DNA of 64,000 bases from Lentisphaera profundi (GTDB lineage Bacteria > Verrucomicrobiota > Lentisphaeria > Lentisphaerales > Lentisphaeraceae). The position numbers were made by a program, and so were the translations under genes. Shown here one piece after another: positions 48,699-57,010 of this stretch (position 1 is its first letter; each line of letters begins with the position of its first letter). The stretch is taken from contig NZ_CP117812.1 in NCBI RefSeq assembly GCF_028728065.1, positions 2,232,001-2,296,000 on the forward strand. The letters run 5' to 3'. Under the pieces are notes generated by a model, which was given only the letters and a program-made list of their open reading frames with translations, was not told the origin of the DNA and ran no database searches.

Positions 48699-50225
48699 AT
48701 ACAAAGAATTCCTCTCCATCAGTCGCCGTACTTGTCGAGGCGTCACAGCTGCATTGATGATATATAGCTCATCGAGTTTAGCCCTCAAGAAAGATTTTGG
48801 TCCATCCATTTTGCGACCAAAGGCTACCGGCTTAGAAGCAATTGAATCAATATTTGTTCGTACCTTTTCTCCTTGACTTCCACTCACTGCTTCGAGACGT
48901 CCGTCGATATAATGTCGAATGTGACTGGCTACATCCGCATTATCTCCGCCAATAAACAAGCTCACTACATGATGCCAGCGTCCATCACGTAAATCCGTCT
49001 CACCAATGACATAGCCTTCTTTAAATTCAGTTCGTATTGCCCCCATAACACCATCCTTTGAGCGAGCATTCCAAGCAATCTGCCATTTCTGACCCTTTTC
49101 TCTACTATTTCCCCAAGAGACAAATGAATAATTTTCACCTTTTTTAGCATCCTTTGGGATCTTAATCCAGAACGATACTGTGCGTGGTCGTGAGCCCGAA
49201 ACTCCCTTAAAATTCGTAACTGCCCAATCATTGTCACCATCAAAATCCAGGGCATAACCAAACGCCCCCTCACTAAATTGTGGCCCTTCACTCTTTCCTT
49301 TAGTCATAAGCTCAGCCTTAAAGCGATCGTGAAACTCTCCTCCCGATGCTGTCGGAGTCCAATTAAACTCAGCCTCATTAAAAGGCCAATGTACATAGCT
49401 CAAATCTCTTTTTTCCAATAGATTCGGTAAAGAAGCCATTGGGGCTAAGGCCTTATGCTCAGATTGAATCAGGCCTGCACTTGAAATACTAATACGTTCA
49501 TTATCGATGAGCTTCCTGACATTTTCTTCTGCCATGGGATACACCTCTACTTCACCCTGAATAACTTCCACATCACTTAATCCCCGATCATCAATGCCCA
49601 CCATGAATTCAGTCCCCAAGTCCACAACTTTCCCTCCAGGAATATTCAATACAAAACCAACGGCAACCTGAGGTACATAAACACGAACTTTACCCTTACT
49701 TAAACGTACCCGATTAGAACTCTCCAATTCAAGTGCCGAATTGGCTTCAATATTTAATTCGACTCCAGAATCCAAGGTCAAAGCTAGTTTTTTATCAAAT
49801 ACATACGCGCCTTTCTTCAGCCAATCACCCGATGAATAAATCCCTTCTTCTGTAGAATTCACCCTCGCCAAAAACGGCTCTAAGACTGGCTCTGATGAAT
49901 CAGCATTCACAATAGTCTCAGCTTTTTGAGGACTCGAAACTTGCCAAAAAATTAAAGCTCCTAGAAAAATGGCCGCCATGGAGGCCACTCTATAAATAAA
50001 CGCTCTCGACGCGCTTTTATTGATGATTTTCTCGACTTCTTTTAAGTGGGGTTCAATTGCCTTTAACTGCTCGGAGGCATTCAAAATTTGACCCGTTTCG
50101 TAAAGGTACTCAACAAATTTTTTACTGCGCTGATCATCGCTTGCTAATAACTTTTTAAGCTCTTGTCGCTGATTTTCACTTAAGTCATCCCGTAAATAAG
50201 CTTCTGCTAACTTTTCAATATCCAT
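48696..50225 (-). CDS. FecR-type anti-sigma protein with LamG domain
   Basis: The 509-residue protein has a short cytoplasmic anti-sigma-like helical part (residues 1-75), a membrane helix (~78-97), a FecR domain (~150-235, with GKVVDLGTEFMVGI) and a C-terminal concanavalin A-like LamG domain (~290-505, FDGDNDWAVTNF, RTVSFWIKIP). It starts one base before the end of the ECF sigma gene. Such sigma/FecR-LamG pairs are common in Planctomycetes and Lentisphaerae and are thought to sense glycans and release the sigma factor; the adjacent sulfatases are likely targets. Confidence 0.87.
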   Translation of the reverse strand: MDIEKLAEAYLRDDLSENQRQELKKLLASDDQRSKKFVEYLYETGQILNASEQLKAIEPHLKEVEKIINKSASRAFIYRVASMAAIFLGALIFWQVSSPQKAETIVNADSSEPVLEPFLARVNSTEEGIYSSGDWLKKGAYVFDKKLALTLDSGVELNIEANSALELESSNRVRLSKGKVRVYVPQVAVGFVLNIPGGKVVDLGTEFMVGIDDRGLSDVEVIQGEVEVYPMAEENVRKLIDNERISISSAGLIQSEHKALAPMASLPNLLEKRDLSYVHWPFNEAEFNWTPTASGGEFHDRFKAELMTKGKSEGPQFSEGAFGYALDFDGDNDWAVTNFKGVSGSRPRTVSFWIKIPKDAKKGENYSFVSWGNSREKGQKWQIAWNARSKDGVMGAIRTEFKEGYVIGETDLRDGRWHHVVSLFIGGDNADVASHIRHYIDGRLEAVSGSQGEKVRTNIDSIASKPVAFGRKMDGPKSFLRAKLDELYIINAAVTPRQVRRLMERNSLY

Positions 50226-50764
50226 TAATCGACCTCCGGTAAATTCTCATAGCTACGCGTGCATTTACGCAATTGTTGACGGATACGACTCAACATAATA
50301 TAAATGGAATTCACACTGCGTTTATATTTACTTGCTAGATCTTCGGAACTCTCATGCCCCTGATAACTTGCACTCAATAATTCTAAGGAGCTTTCACTGA
50401 GTTTCGCCATACAATATTTTAAGGCTCGCCCCTGACTTTCTCTCCGTTGAATAAATTTTTCATCCACAAATTGACTCACCCTTTGCTCGATCAAATTAAG
50501 CAGGTCCTCATCTTGAAAAAAGCTCTCTTTCTTCCTGGATCGAATGATATTGAGACACTTGAATCTCACGATCCCTTTCACCCAAGGCAAAACGGCCTTA
50601 TCCTTTTCAAAACTCTCAGCTTTATGATTCACCGTAATCATCGCTTCCTGAACTGCATCTTGCGCCAAATCCCAGTCGCGCAGGATGCTATAAGCAAACG
50701 CCGTCAAAGCATTATGATGGCGAAAGACTTCTCTTAGTAAATCATCTCTAAAGGTTTGCTTCAT
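50225..50764 (-). CDS. ECF sigma factor (Rhodopirellula/Verrucomicrobium-type)
   Basis: The 179-residue regulator has region 2 (YSILRDWDLAQDAVQEAMI, VLPWVKGIVRFKCLNIIRSRK) and region 4 (SEDLASKYKRSVNSIYIMLSRIRQQL). It is coupled to the FecR-LamG gene by a one-base overlap. Its start codon lies only 7 nt from a 210-bp heptanucleotide tandem repeat, so the repeat occupies the region where its promoter and leader should be. In-frame extension into the repeat is blocked by a TGA. Confidence 0.9.
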   Translation of the reverse strand: MKQTFRDDLLREVFRHHNALTAFAYSILRDWDLAQDAVQEAMITVNHKAESFEKDKAVLPWVKGIVRFKCLNIIRSRKKESFFQDEDLLNLIEQRVSQFVDEKFIQRRESQGRALKYCMAKLSESSLELLSASYQGHESSEDLASKYKRSVNSIYIMLSRIRQQLRKCTRSYENLPEVD

Positions 50765-50771
50765 TTTTTTC

Positions 50772-50981
50772 AGTTCTCAGTTCTCAGTTCTCAGGTTTCA
50801 GGTTTCAGGTTTCAGGTTTCAGGTTTCAGGTTTCAGGTTTCAGGTTTCAGGTTTCAGGTTTCAGGTTTCAGGTTTCAGGTTTCAGGTTTCAGGTTTCAGG
50901 TTTCAGGTTTCAGGTTTCAGGTTTCAGGTTTCATGTTTCAGGTTTCAGGTTTCAGGTTTCAGGTTTCAGGTTTCAGGTTTC
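50772..50981. repeat. Heptanucleotide tandem repeat in the ECF sigma 5' region
   Basis: Three copies of AGTTCTC (50772-50792) are followed by 27 copies of AGGTTTC (50793-50981), with a single G to T change near 50933. On the minus strand it reads (CCTGAAA)n up to 7 nt from the ATG at 50764. An open frame through it (repeating FRFQVSG) is an artefact of the 21-nt coding period. Confidence 0.97.
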
Positions 50982-51119
50982 AGGTCTTAGGTTTTGTCAG
51001 GATTCATAATTTAAAATTTAAAATTCATAATTTACAATTGGAGCGTAGCGACTCTTTTACTATTCACCACTAAAACACAAAGCTTTCACTCATTCATAAA
51101 AAATTATCAAAAAAAAACA
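50982..51119. other. AT-rich spacer between two repeat arrays
   Basis: It holds a run of AATT-type motifs (TTTAAAATTTAAAATTCAT) and GGAGCGTAGCGACTC, a degenerate linker-hairpin core. No gene is seen. Confidence 0.5.
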
Positions 51120-51293
51120 CTCTCTCAGCCGAAGGCGGTCTCTCAGCCGAAGGCGGTCTCTCAGCCGAAGGCGGTCTCTCAGCCGAAGGCGGTCTCTCAG
51201 CCGAAGGCGTTCTCTCAGCCGAAGGCGGTCTCTCAGCCGAAGGCGTTCTCTCAGGCCGAAGGCCGTTCTCTCAGGCCGAAGGCCGTCAACTCA
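51120..51293 (-). repeat. Linker-hairpin array 2
   Basis: Nine units on the minus strand. Most are 18 nt with linker TGAGAGACC or TGAGAGAAC and core GCC-TTC-GGC; the outermost two have core GGCC-TTC-GGCC. The 5' end (minus) reads TTGAGTTGACGG and is not at any gene end. It lies between divergent sigma genes, about 110 bp upstream of the 51402 start. Confidence 0.8.
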
Positions 51294-51401
51294 ATAATTA
51301 AGAATTCAAAATTTATAATTAAAAATTATCCCCTCCTAACTTGTACTCATTCCGCTTTATGGTCATTTATACGCCGACTAGAGATAACTACTGGAAACTG
51401 A

Positions 51402-51986
51402 ATGGATAATTGGAACACACGACAAACCTTGCTCATGCGAGCAAAAAACCCCGATGACCAAGCGGCCTGGGAAGAATTTGTTGCCTATTACAAGGGCTTT
51501 CTCAAAGTCGTCATCTATAAAATCAATCCAAGTACTGCCCTCTCAGAAGATTTCCTGCAATCCGTACTCCTAGAAATTTGGCGCAGCCTCCCACGTTTTG
51601 AAGTTGATGTCGAGCGCGCTAAATTCCGCACCTGGCTCTCTGTCTTAGTGCGCAACACCGTGCTCAATCAAATCAAAAAAGAACAGAAGCAAAATAAGAT
51701 CCGCAAAGAACTAGAGCCCCATATTCAGCCCAGCGAACCCGAACTCGATCAAATGGTTCAGCGCGAGTGGGAACTTCATATTTCCCGCTTAGCATTAGAA
51801 AACATCAGCAAAAGATTTACGGGCAAAGCCATGGAGGTCTTCAACATGTCGCTCCAAGGTCAAAGTATCGGCTCTATTTGTAACGAACTAGAGCTCACCC
51901 CTGAATCTGCCTATACATTAAAGAATAGAGTGAAAAAATATCTCGTTCGCGAAATCAAACGACTGCGCAGTGAATTAGAGCAATGA
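51402..51986 (+). CDS. ECF-type sigma factor paired with a kinase (second copy)
   Basis: The 194-residue protein is clearly paralogous to the sigma factor at 25036: both begin with WNTRQTLLMRAKNP or a close variant and share AWEEFVAYYKGF, KFRTWLSVLVRNTVL and a region 4 helix-turn-helix (IGSICNELELTPESAYTLKNR). The following kinase gene overlaps its stop by 4 nt, so the pair is co-translated. Control by phosphorylation is inferred from family precedent, since no anti-sigma protein is encoded. Confidence 0.88.
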   Translation: MDNWNTRQTLLMRAKNPDDQAAWEEFVAYYKGFLKVVIYKINPSTALSEDFLQSVLLEIWRSLPRFEVDVERAKFRTWLSVLVRNTVLNQIKKEQKQNKIRKELEPHIQPSEPELDQMVQREWELHISRLALENISKRFTGKAMEVFNMSLQGQSIGSICNELELTPESAYTLKNRVKKYLVREIKRLRSELEQ

Positions 51987-54169
51987 ACCCCCAAGTTGAA
52001 AATACCGACGAAGACTTACTGCACTCCCTTTTTGCAGAGAGTTGTGAAGACGAAGTTCAGGAAGCACTCGAAGACAATCCCTTCTTTCTCAATTTACAGG
52101 AAAACCAAAAGCGCTATAGCTCACATGAATTGATTGCCTCAGGTGGCATGAAAAATATCTACAAAGTTTTTGATAAAAAAACTGGCCGCCATATTGCCTT
52201 AGCTCGGCTAAAGGACGAAATCCCCGTAGAAGCCTACGAAGCTTTTTTACTCGAAGCCAGGCTCACCTCCCTACTCGAGCATCCCAATATCATTACCGTT
52301 CACGACATTGGCATTAATCACGATGGCAAACCCTACTTTACCATGGAACTCAAAATCGGGGATTCCCTAAAAACTATTATTAGTTCCATTCAGAATCAGC
52401 AAGGCAATTATAAAGAAAAATTCACCCTCCATGAATTGCTCACGATCTTTAGTAAAATTTGTGACGCGGTTTCCTACGCTCATTCACGCTCAGTCATTCA
52501 TTTGGATTTAAAGCCCGGCAATATTCAGATTGGCAGTTTTGGCGAAGTACTCGTCTGCGATTGGGGCCTAGGAAAAGTCATTGGTCATAGCACTTTCGAT
52601 AATTACGAAGACCTTGCCCTCAATCCAGATTTTCTTAATGACATCACCCTCACTGGTCAAATCAAAGGCACCCTCGGCTTTATGGCCCCTGAGCAAGCTG
52701 AAAAAAATGGTGCCAAAACTCCCTTGTGCGACATCTATGCACTGGGTGCTATTCTCTATAGCCTACTCTCGCATCATCCACCTATTGAAGGTTCCAAGGA
52801 TGAAATGCTCAAGCTCACAAAACTTGCGGAAATAGAACCACTCCGTCACAATAGCTTTGGTGACAATATCCCTCAGAGTCTCGCCGCGGTCGCCACTAAA
52901 GCGCTTTCCCTCGATCCCAAGCAGCGTTATCAAAGTGCTTTTGAAATACGTCAAGAAATCGACCTTTTCCTCAAGGGCTTTTCCACCAAAGCCGAACAAG
53001 CTAGCCTCGGCAAAGAATTCCACTTATTCATTAAACGTCATGCCATTTCTTGCTCACTCGCCTTAGCCTTTCTGATCACTGCTCTAATCGGTACCAGTAT
53101 TTTTATTAGAAATCTCAATACGAGTGTCAAAAATGAATTACATGCCCGCGAGATAGCCGAACGTGAAAGTCAGAAAAGTCGTGAATCACAAATGATTGCA
53201 GAACGAGAGAGCCAGCGCAGCCTAGAGGCTTTAGCAATGGCAGAAAGAGCACGCAATCGCAGTAAAGAAGCCATGCTGCTTTTCGAAACCCAGCAGCAAA
53301 AAGCAGAAAAAGCCCTCAGTCTTTATGAGAAAGAAAAAGACTCCCGCAATGACTATGTTCGCGACCTCAGCAAAAAATTCATGGTCCATATCTATAAACT
53401 CACTGATGTCGATGTCTTCACTTCTCCCGTTCAATCCTTAGAACTCGCACTCAAGACTATTTCTCAAATGGAGCACGATCAAAAAGATGCCATTCCAGTA
53501 ATTTTCCTCCAACAAAAGGGCTACATCCAATTCATTATGCAAAACTTTGCGGACGCCGCACAATGCGAATCATCTTTTCCTCAAGTGAAAGCAATGGCCG
53601 CGCTCTGCCTCGATCTTCCTCGTGAAAATAATTTACTTAGGCCCCAAGCCTTTTCCGAATTCTTTCAGCTTTGCTCAAGGGTCCGCTATGGCCACTTCGC
53701 ACCACACATGGCCAGTAAAATGCTCGCTTACGACGGCAGTAAACGCAAAAACATTAAGCACCATAGTCAATTTGTCCATGAGCTCATTAAATTTAGAAAT
53801 CACAATTGGAAAAATGGCCTTTTTGAATTCGATCCCAAAAGCAAACACCTCAAAATATCGGGAAAGAAACTCATCACTATTGGTGCCGTTTATAGCGACC
53901 ACCGCACCGGCTACAAAAACGTTTATTTCTCCTACTTCAGCTATTTAGGACTCCAATCTCTCGATCTCAGCCATAGCGACTTCTTCAAACTCGATGAAAT
54001 CCAAAACCTCAAAATAACCAAGCTCGATATTTCCCATACCCTAGTAACCAACCTACGTCCCCTCGCTGAACTCGCCCGCCTCCAAGAACTCGTCATCAAC
54101 TACGAACAATTCCCCAACAAAACTCTCCAAAACATCCCCTCACATATAAAGATCACCTTTGTTAAATAA
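51983..54169 (+). CDS. Transmembrane Hanks-type kinase with C-terminal LRR (second copy)
   Basis: The 728-residue protein is organised like the 22705 kinase: kinase domain (~45-335), membrane helix (~354-375), a Glu/Arg-rich coiled coil with repeated ERESQxS units (~385-445), a helical part and a short leucine-rich end (LQSLDLSHSDFF, LDISHTLVTNLRPLAELARL). It lacks the CBM-like domain. It shares the atypical residues GGMK, Ala at the beta-3 Lys position (IALARL), HLDLKPGN and DWG. The TAA stop is the first codon of linker-hairpin array 3. Cognate sigma factor directly upstream. Confidence 0.87.
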   Translation: MNPQVENTDEDLLHSLFAESCEDEVQEALEDNPFFLNLQENQKRYSSHELIASGGMKNIYKVFDKKTGRHIALARLKDEIPVEAYEAFLLEARLTSLLEHPNIITVHDIGINHDGKPYFTMELKIGDSLKTIISSIQNQQGNYKEKFTLHELLTIFSKICDAVSYAHSRSVIHLDLKPGNIQIGSFGEVLVCDWGLGKVIGHSTFDNYEDLALNPDFLNDITLTGQIKGTLGFMAPEQAEKNGAKTPLCDIYALGAILYSLLSHHPPIEGSKDEMLKLTKLAEIEPLRHNSFGDNIPQSLAAVATKALSLDPKQRYQSAFEIRQEIDLFLKGFSTKAEQASLGKEFHLFIKRHAISCSLALAFLITALIGTSIFIRNLNTSVKNELHAREIAERESQKSRESQMIAERESQRSLEALAMAERARNRSKEAMLLFETQQQKAEKALSLYEKEKDSRNDYVRDLSKKFMVHIYKLTDVDVFTSPVQSLELALKTISQMEHDQKDAIPVIFLQQKGYIQFIMQNFADAAQCESSFPQVKAMAALCLDLPRENNLLRPQAFSEFFQLCSRVRYGHFAPHMASKMLAYDGSKRKNIKHHSQFVHELIKFRNHNWKNGLFEFDPKSKHLKISGKKLITIGAVYSDHRTGYKNVYFSYFSYLGLQSLDLSHSDFFKLDEIQNLKITKLDISHTLVTNLRPLAELARLQELVINYEQFPNKTLQNIPSHIKITFVK

Positions 54170-54316
54170 GTTCACGAAGCAGAGCTTCTGAGTTGACGGC
54201 CTTTGGCCTGAGTTAACGGAACAAGTTCCTAAGTTCACGGCCTTTGTCCTGAGTTGACGGAACAAGTTCCTGAGTTGACGAAGCAGAGCTTCTGAGTTCA
54301 CGCGCTTTGCGCTGAG
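54167..54316 (+). repeat. Linker-hairpin array 3 (begins at the kinase stop codon)
   Basis: Seven units follow the TAA, which is itself the start of linker TAAGTTCAC. Cores in order: GAAGC-AGA-GCTTC, GGCC-TTT-GGCC, GGAAC-AA-GTTCC, GGCC-TTT-GTCC, GGAAC-AA-GTTCC, GAAGC-AGA-GCTTC, GCGC-TTT-GCGC. Linkers TGAGTTGAC, TGAGTTAAC, TAAGTTCAC, TGAGTTCAC. Only one core has a mismatch. Confidence 0.88.
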
Positions 54317-54341
54317 TAAGTAGTAAGTAGTAAGTAGTAAG
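54317..54341. repeat. TAAGTAG heptanucleotide repeat
   Basis: Three and a half copies of TAAGTAG directly after array 3: another repeat with a 7-nt unit. Confidence 0.85.
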
Positions 54342-54613
54342 AGAAAACCACCGATAAATCGCTGCGCTCTAATTTTAAATGTTTAATTCTCAATTTTAAA
54401 TATCTAAATCTGTTTCAGCTGTAAAATCTCTGCTCAAACTTTCCGTGGATTCAGTGCTTTCCGTGGTTCAATTCTTTACTCTTTAGCAATTCGTTTCATT
54501 CGTGGTTACTTGCTCTACACCATTAAAAATTCAACATTCACAATTTAAAATTATTTCATCTGTACGATCTGTGGTTTAACTCTTATTTCTATACTTAACC
54601 AAGTTCTTGGCAT
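54342..54613. other. Non-coding repeat-rich spacer
   Basis: AT-rich AATT motifs (54366-54410, 54525-54555) and short recurring phrases (CCGTGGTTCAATTC, TTCGTGGTTAC, TCTGTGGTTTAAC) are seen, with one degenerate core (TCGCTGCGCT). No gene is supported. Confidence 0.55.
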
Positions 54614-54733
54614 CTTCTCAGGCCAAGGGCCGTTCTCTCAGCGCAGCGATCTTGAAGCCTAGCGATCTTTCAGCCTAGCGATCTTTCAGCCTAGCGGTCC
54701 TGAAGCGTAGCGGTCCTGAAGCGTAGCGGTCCT
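54614..54733 (-). repeat. Linker-hairpin array 4
   Basis: On the minus strand units carry cores GC-TAC-GC, GC-TAG-GC, GC-TGC-GC and GGCC-CTT-GGCC with linkers such as TGAAAGATC and TTCAGGACC. It faces array 3 across the same intergenic region. The following 54734-54957 holds one more AATT cluster and the leader of the pseudopilin operon. Confidence 0.7.
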
Positions 54734-54957
54734 AAGCTGCTCCCATCATTAAAAATTTAGAATTCAAAATTAATCATTAAAGCGCAGCGCCCGCCCCCTT
54801 AACTTTTTTTAAAATGACTATTTTAATTTTTCAAAGTGCTTTTTTTACACTTTTCTATCACTCACTCCTGCTCAAGCACTTAGCTTGGCACTTGTTTGCA
54901 AGAAGCTTTAATCTTATATTTTAGACAGTTCAGATCTTATATCAATTGAGGATTTCT

Positions 54958-55509
54958 ATGTCCAGTAAAACTTTTAAAAACCATTTCTCACTCATTGAGT
55001 TGCTTGCAGTGATTGCCGTCATGTCCATGCTCATTGCTATTGTCGGTGCCGCCATGAAGCCCAATCCCGTCAATGCTGCAGCCCGCGAACTCTCGGGCAC
55101 TATTTCCAAAGCACGCTCCTACGCCCTGTCTAAAAGAGTTTATACCATAGTGCATATCACTAAACAAGAAGATAAGTTTTCACAGATCGAGCCAATCAAA
55201 ATCTACACAGCACTAACCCCCTCAGTTATTGCAGGCAGCCCGGATACCATCCCTGGATCCACGACCATATACCTTAATAAAGGTGCAAAACTTGATTCCG
55301 GGTCACAAGAAGAGTTCTACTTATGCTTCCATCCAAATGGTGGCATATTACTAGATACGGTAACAGACACATTAACTACTGCCAATGGCGACCGAATTGC
55401 AACTTCTGACGGCAAGTATGTTATAGACATCATTAAACGTGGTAAAACAGAAGAATTGAGAACCCTCTCAATTAATAAATTTACTGGCATGGTTTCATTC
55501 GAGGATTAA
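54958..55509 (+). CDS. Prepilin-like protein (resembles Verru_Chthon cassette protein D)
   Basis: The 183-residue product begins at the ATG at 54958, preceded by TTGAGGA; the in-frame TTG at 54946 is part of that ribosome site. It has a type IV prepilin leader, NHFSLIELLAVIAVMSMLIAI, with Glu at +5 after the cleavage site. The rest is a GspH-like globular part. It is the first of four prepilin-like genes; size and order match the Verru_Chthon D-B-C-A cassettes described in Verrucomicrobium and Chthoniobacter, whose function is unknown. Confidence 0.8.
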   Translation: MSSKTFKNHFSLIELLAVIAVMSMLIAIVGAAMKPNPVNAAARELSGTISKARSYALSKRVYTIVHITKQEDKFSQIEPIKIYTALTPSVIAGSPDTIPGSTTIYLNKGAKLDSGSQEEFYLCFHPNGGILLDTVTDTLTTANGDRIATSDGKYVIDIIKRGKTEELRTLSINKFTGMVSFED

Positions 55510-55511
55510 TT

Positions 55512-56213
55512 ATGATAAAAAAACATTCATTCACTATGGTCGAAGTGATCATTGCTTTAGGCATACTTACTATTGCTATGTTCACCCTTGTTGGCTTACT
55601 CCCTGCAGGACTTCAAAACTCAGAAGAAACTGAACACTCGACTCACGCCCCTCTTGTAGCTAAAACAGTAAATAACTTCTTGGCTCTTTTAGTTAACGGG
55701 GATGACAATTCAACTATTGATGGGGCTTGGAATGGTGGCAACAGTGGTGATGCTGACGGATATGACTCATGGCTACAAAACTACAACTTAGTCACAGAAA
55801 ATCGTACTAATTACACCACATCAAAAGACTCTGAAGCCTTCAGTACTGCTACCGACTTAAAACAAGGCGACTTTTCTGGTGCTGCCATGATACTTCCTAA
55901 TGGTGGTGATTACACTCGTGATCCATCACTCAAAAATCTCACTCTATTCAAACAAAGTAATCTACTCTATGGTGGCTACTATGAGGACACTGTTGACGGT
56001 GTGGTCAATGTACAATACGGGATTAGAATCTGGAACGGTCAACTCGGCATGAATACAACCGCAGGTCAAGGTAACGCTATTTTTACACCACAAGCGAGCG
56101 ATACTGGAGTTCTTTTCACTATAGAAATTTCCTGGCCTCCACAAATGGAGTACCAGCGTCGCATTGCTATGGGCAATTATTATCAATTGGTTACGTACGT
56201 GGAGAAGCACTGA
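55512..56213 (+). CDS. Prepilin-like protein (resembles Verru_Chthon cassette protein B)
   Basis: The 233-residue product has leader KKHSFTMVEVIIALGILTIAMF and a Gly/Asp/Asn-rich body (NGDDNSTIDGAWNGGNSGDA, EISWPPQMEYQRR at the end). It resembles GspI/PilV-like minor pseudopilins in the first 40 residues only. It lies 2 nt after the preceding gene and overlaps the next by one base. Confidence 0.78.
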   Translation: MIKKHSFTMVEVIIALGILTIAMFTLVGLLPAGLQNSEETEHSTHAPLVAKTVNNFLALLVNGDDNSTIDGAWNGGNSGDADGYDSWLQNYNLVTENRTNYTTSKDSEAFSTATDLKQGDFSGAAMILPNGGDYTRDPSLKNLTLFKQSNLLYGGYYEDTVDGVVNVQYGIRIWNGQLGMNTTAGQGNAIFTPQASDTGVLFTIEISWPPQMEYQRRIAMGNYYQLVTYVEKH

Positions 56214-57001
56214 TGAAAAAATATACCCTAATTGAACTGCTTGTGGCCATGGGCATCTTTGCTTTCATGATGTTGCTACTTATGAATTTTTTCAGTATCT
56301 CAACGGATTTATTGGGTCGTGAAACCAATCGTGCTGTAAGCAATTATGAAGCGGGAATTTTTCTTAGCATGATCAAAACAGACTTAGAAAATAGTACGAT
56401 TAATGCAACTTATCAATGGGCATATAAAGATGGCGGATCGGGTTCGGGCCCAGGAACTAATTTGAATAATATAGAAAATCAAACACAAGCTGGCTCCGGT
56501 ATCTCAACTGATTCAGCACTAAGATTCTTTTCCTATACTTATGATAATGATGGAGCCATAAGTAGTTCAACTCGTGTTCAAATCAGTTATGTATATGATA
56601 GTGCTAATTATCGCATTTACCGTTTTGCCTATCCTATAGTTACCGTACCTATAGATTTCGATGACTTAGAAAACTTGAGTAATAATTATGGTGGCATCAT
56701 CCTGGAAGGAGTAGAAGAATTTCGTCTAATGATTTATGGGAATTATGCCACACAAGAAGATTATGATTATACCCCTGGTAGTACTTCAATTCCAAGCACT
56801 AGCTCTGATGGCTCCTTCTATACCGCTGCAGAAGACGCCTCTGCCGCCACTGGTCAAAGCACTGACCCGGACCTCATTAATGTTTATTTGAAAATAAACG
56901 ATAAAAACACCCTTGAGCTTCCTGCTAGCGTGGGAAAAACAAACCAACTATTACAAAGACGACGTCAACTATCCACCCAGATACCGATGGCATATAATTA
57001 G
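56213..57001 (+). CDS. Prepilin-like protein (resembles Verru_Chthon cassette protein C)
   Basis: The 262-residue product starts MKKYTLIELLVAMGIFAFMM, a prepilin leader with E at +5, and has a GspJ-like body. A C-terminal IYLKINDKNTLELP-type strand (INVYLKINDKN) and QLLQRRRQLSTQIP end the protein. One-base overlap with the upstream gene shows translational coupling. Probably a minor pseudopilin. Confidence 0.78.
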   Translation: MKKYTLIELLVAMGIFAFMMLLLMNFFSISTDLLGRETNRAVSNYEAGIFLSMIKTDLENSTINATYQWAYKDGGSGSGPGTNLNNIENQTQAGSGISTDSALRFFSYTYDNDGAISSSTRVQISYVYDSANYRIYRFAYPIVTVPIDFDDLENLSNNYGGIILEGVEEFRLMIYGNYATQEDYDYTPGSTSIPSTSSDGSFYTAAEDASAATGQSTDPDLINVYLKINDKNTLELPASVGKTNQLLQRRRQLSTQIPMAYN

Positions 57002-57010
57002 GAGTATCAT

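Noticed and set aside
50756-51073. Coding sequence with FRFQVSG repeats
   Set aside because: It only translates the 7-nt tandem repeat (21-nt coding period); no ribosome site and no conserved end.
51120-51293. CRISPR array
   Set aside because: Period is 16-20 nt, there are no unique spacers, the repeated core is a simple palindrome, and no cas gene is present.
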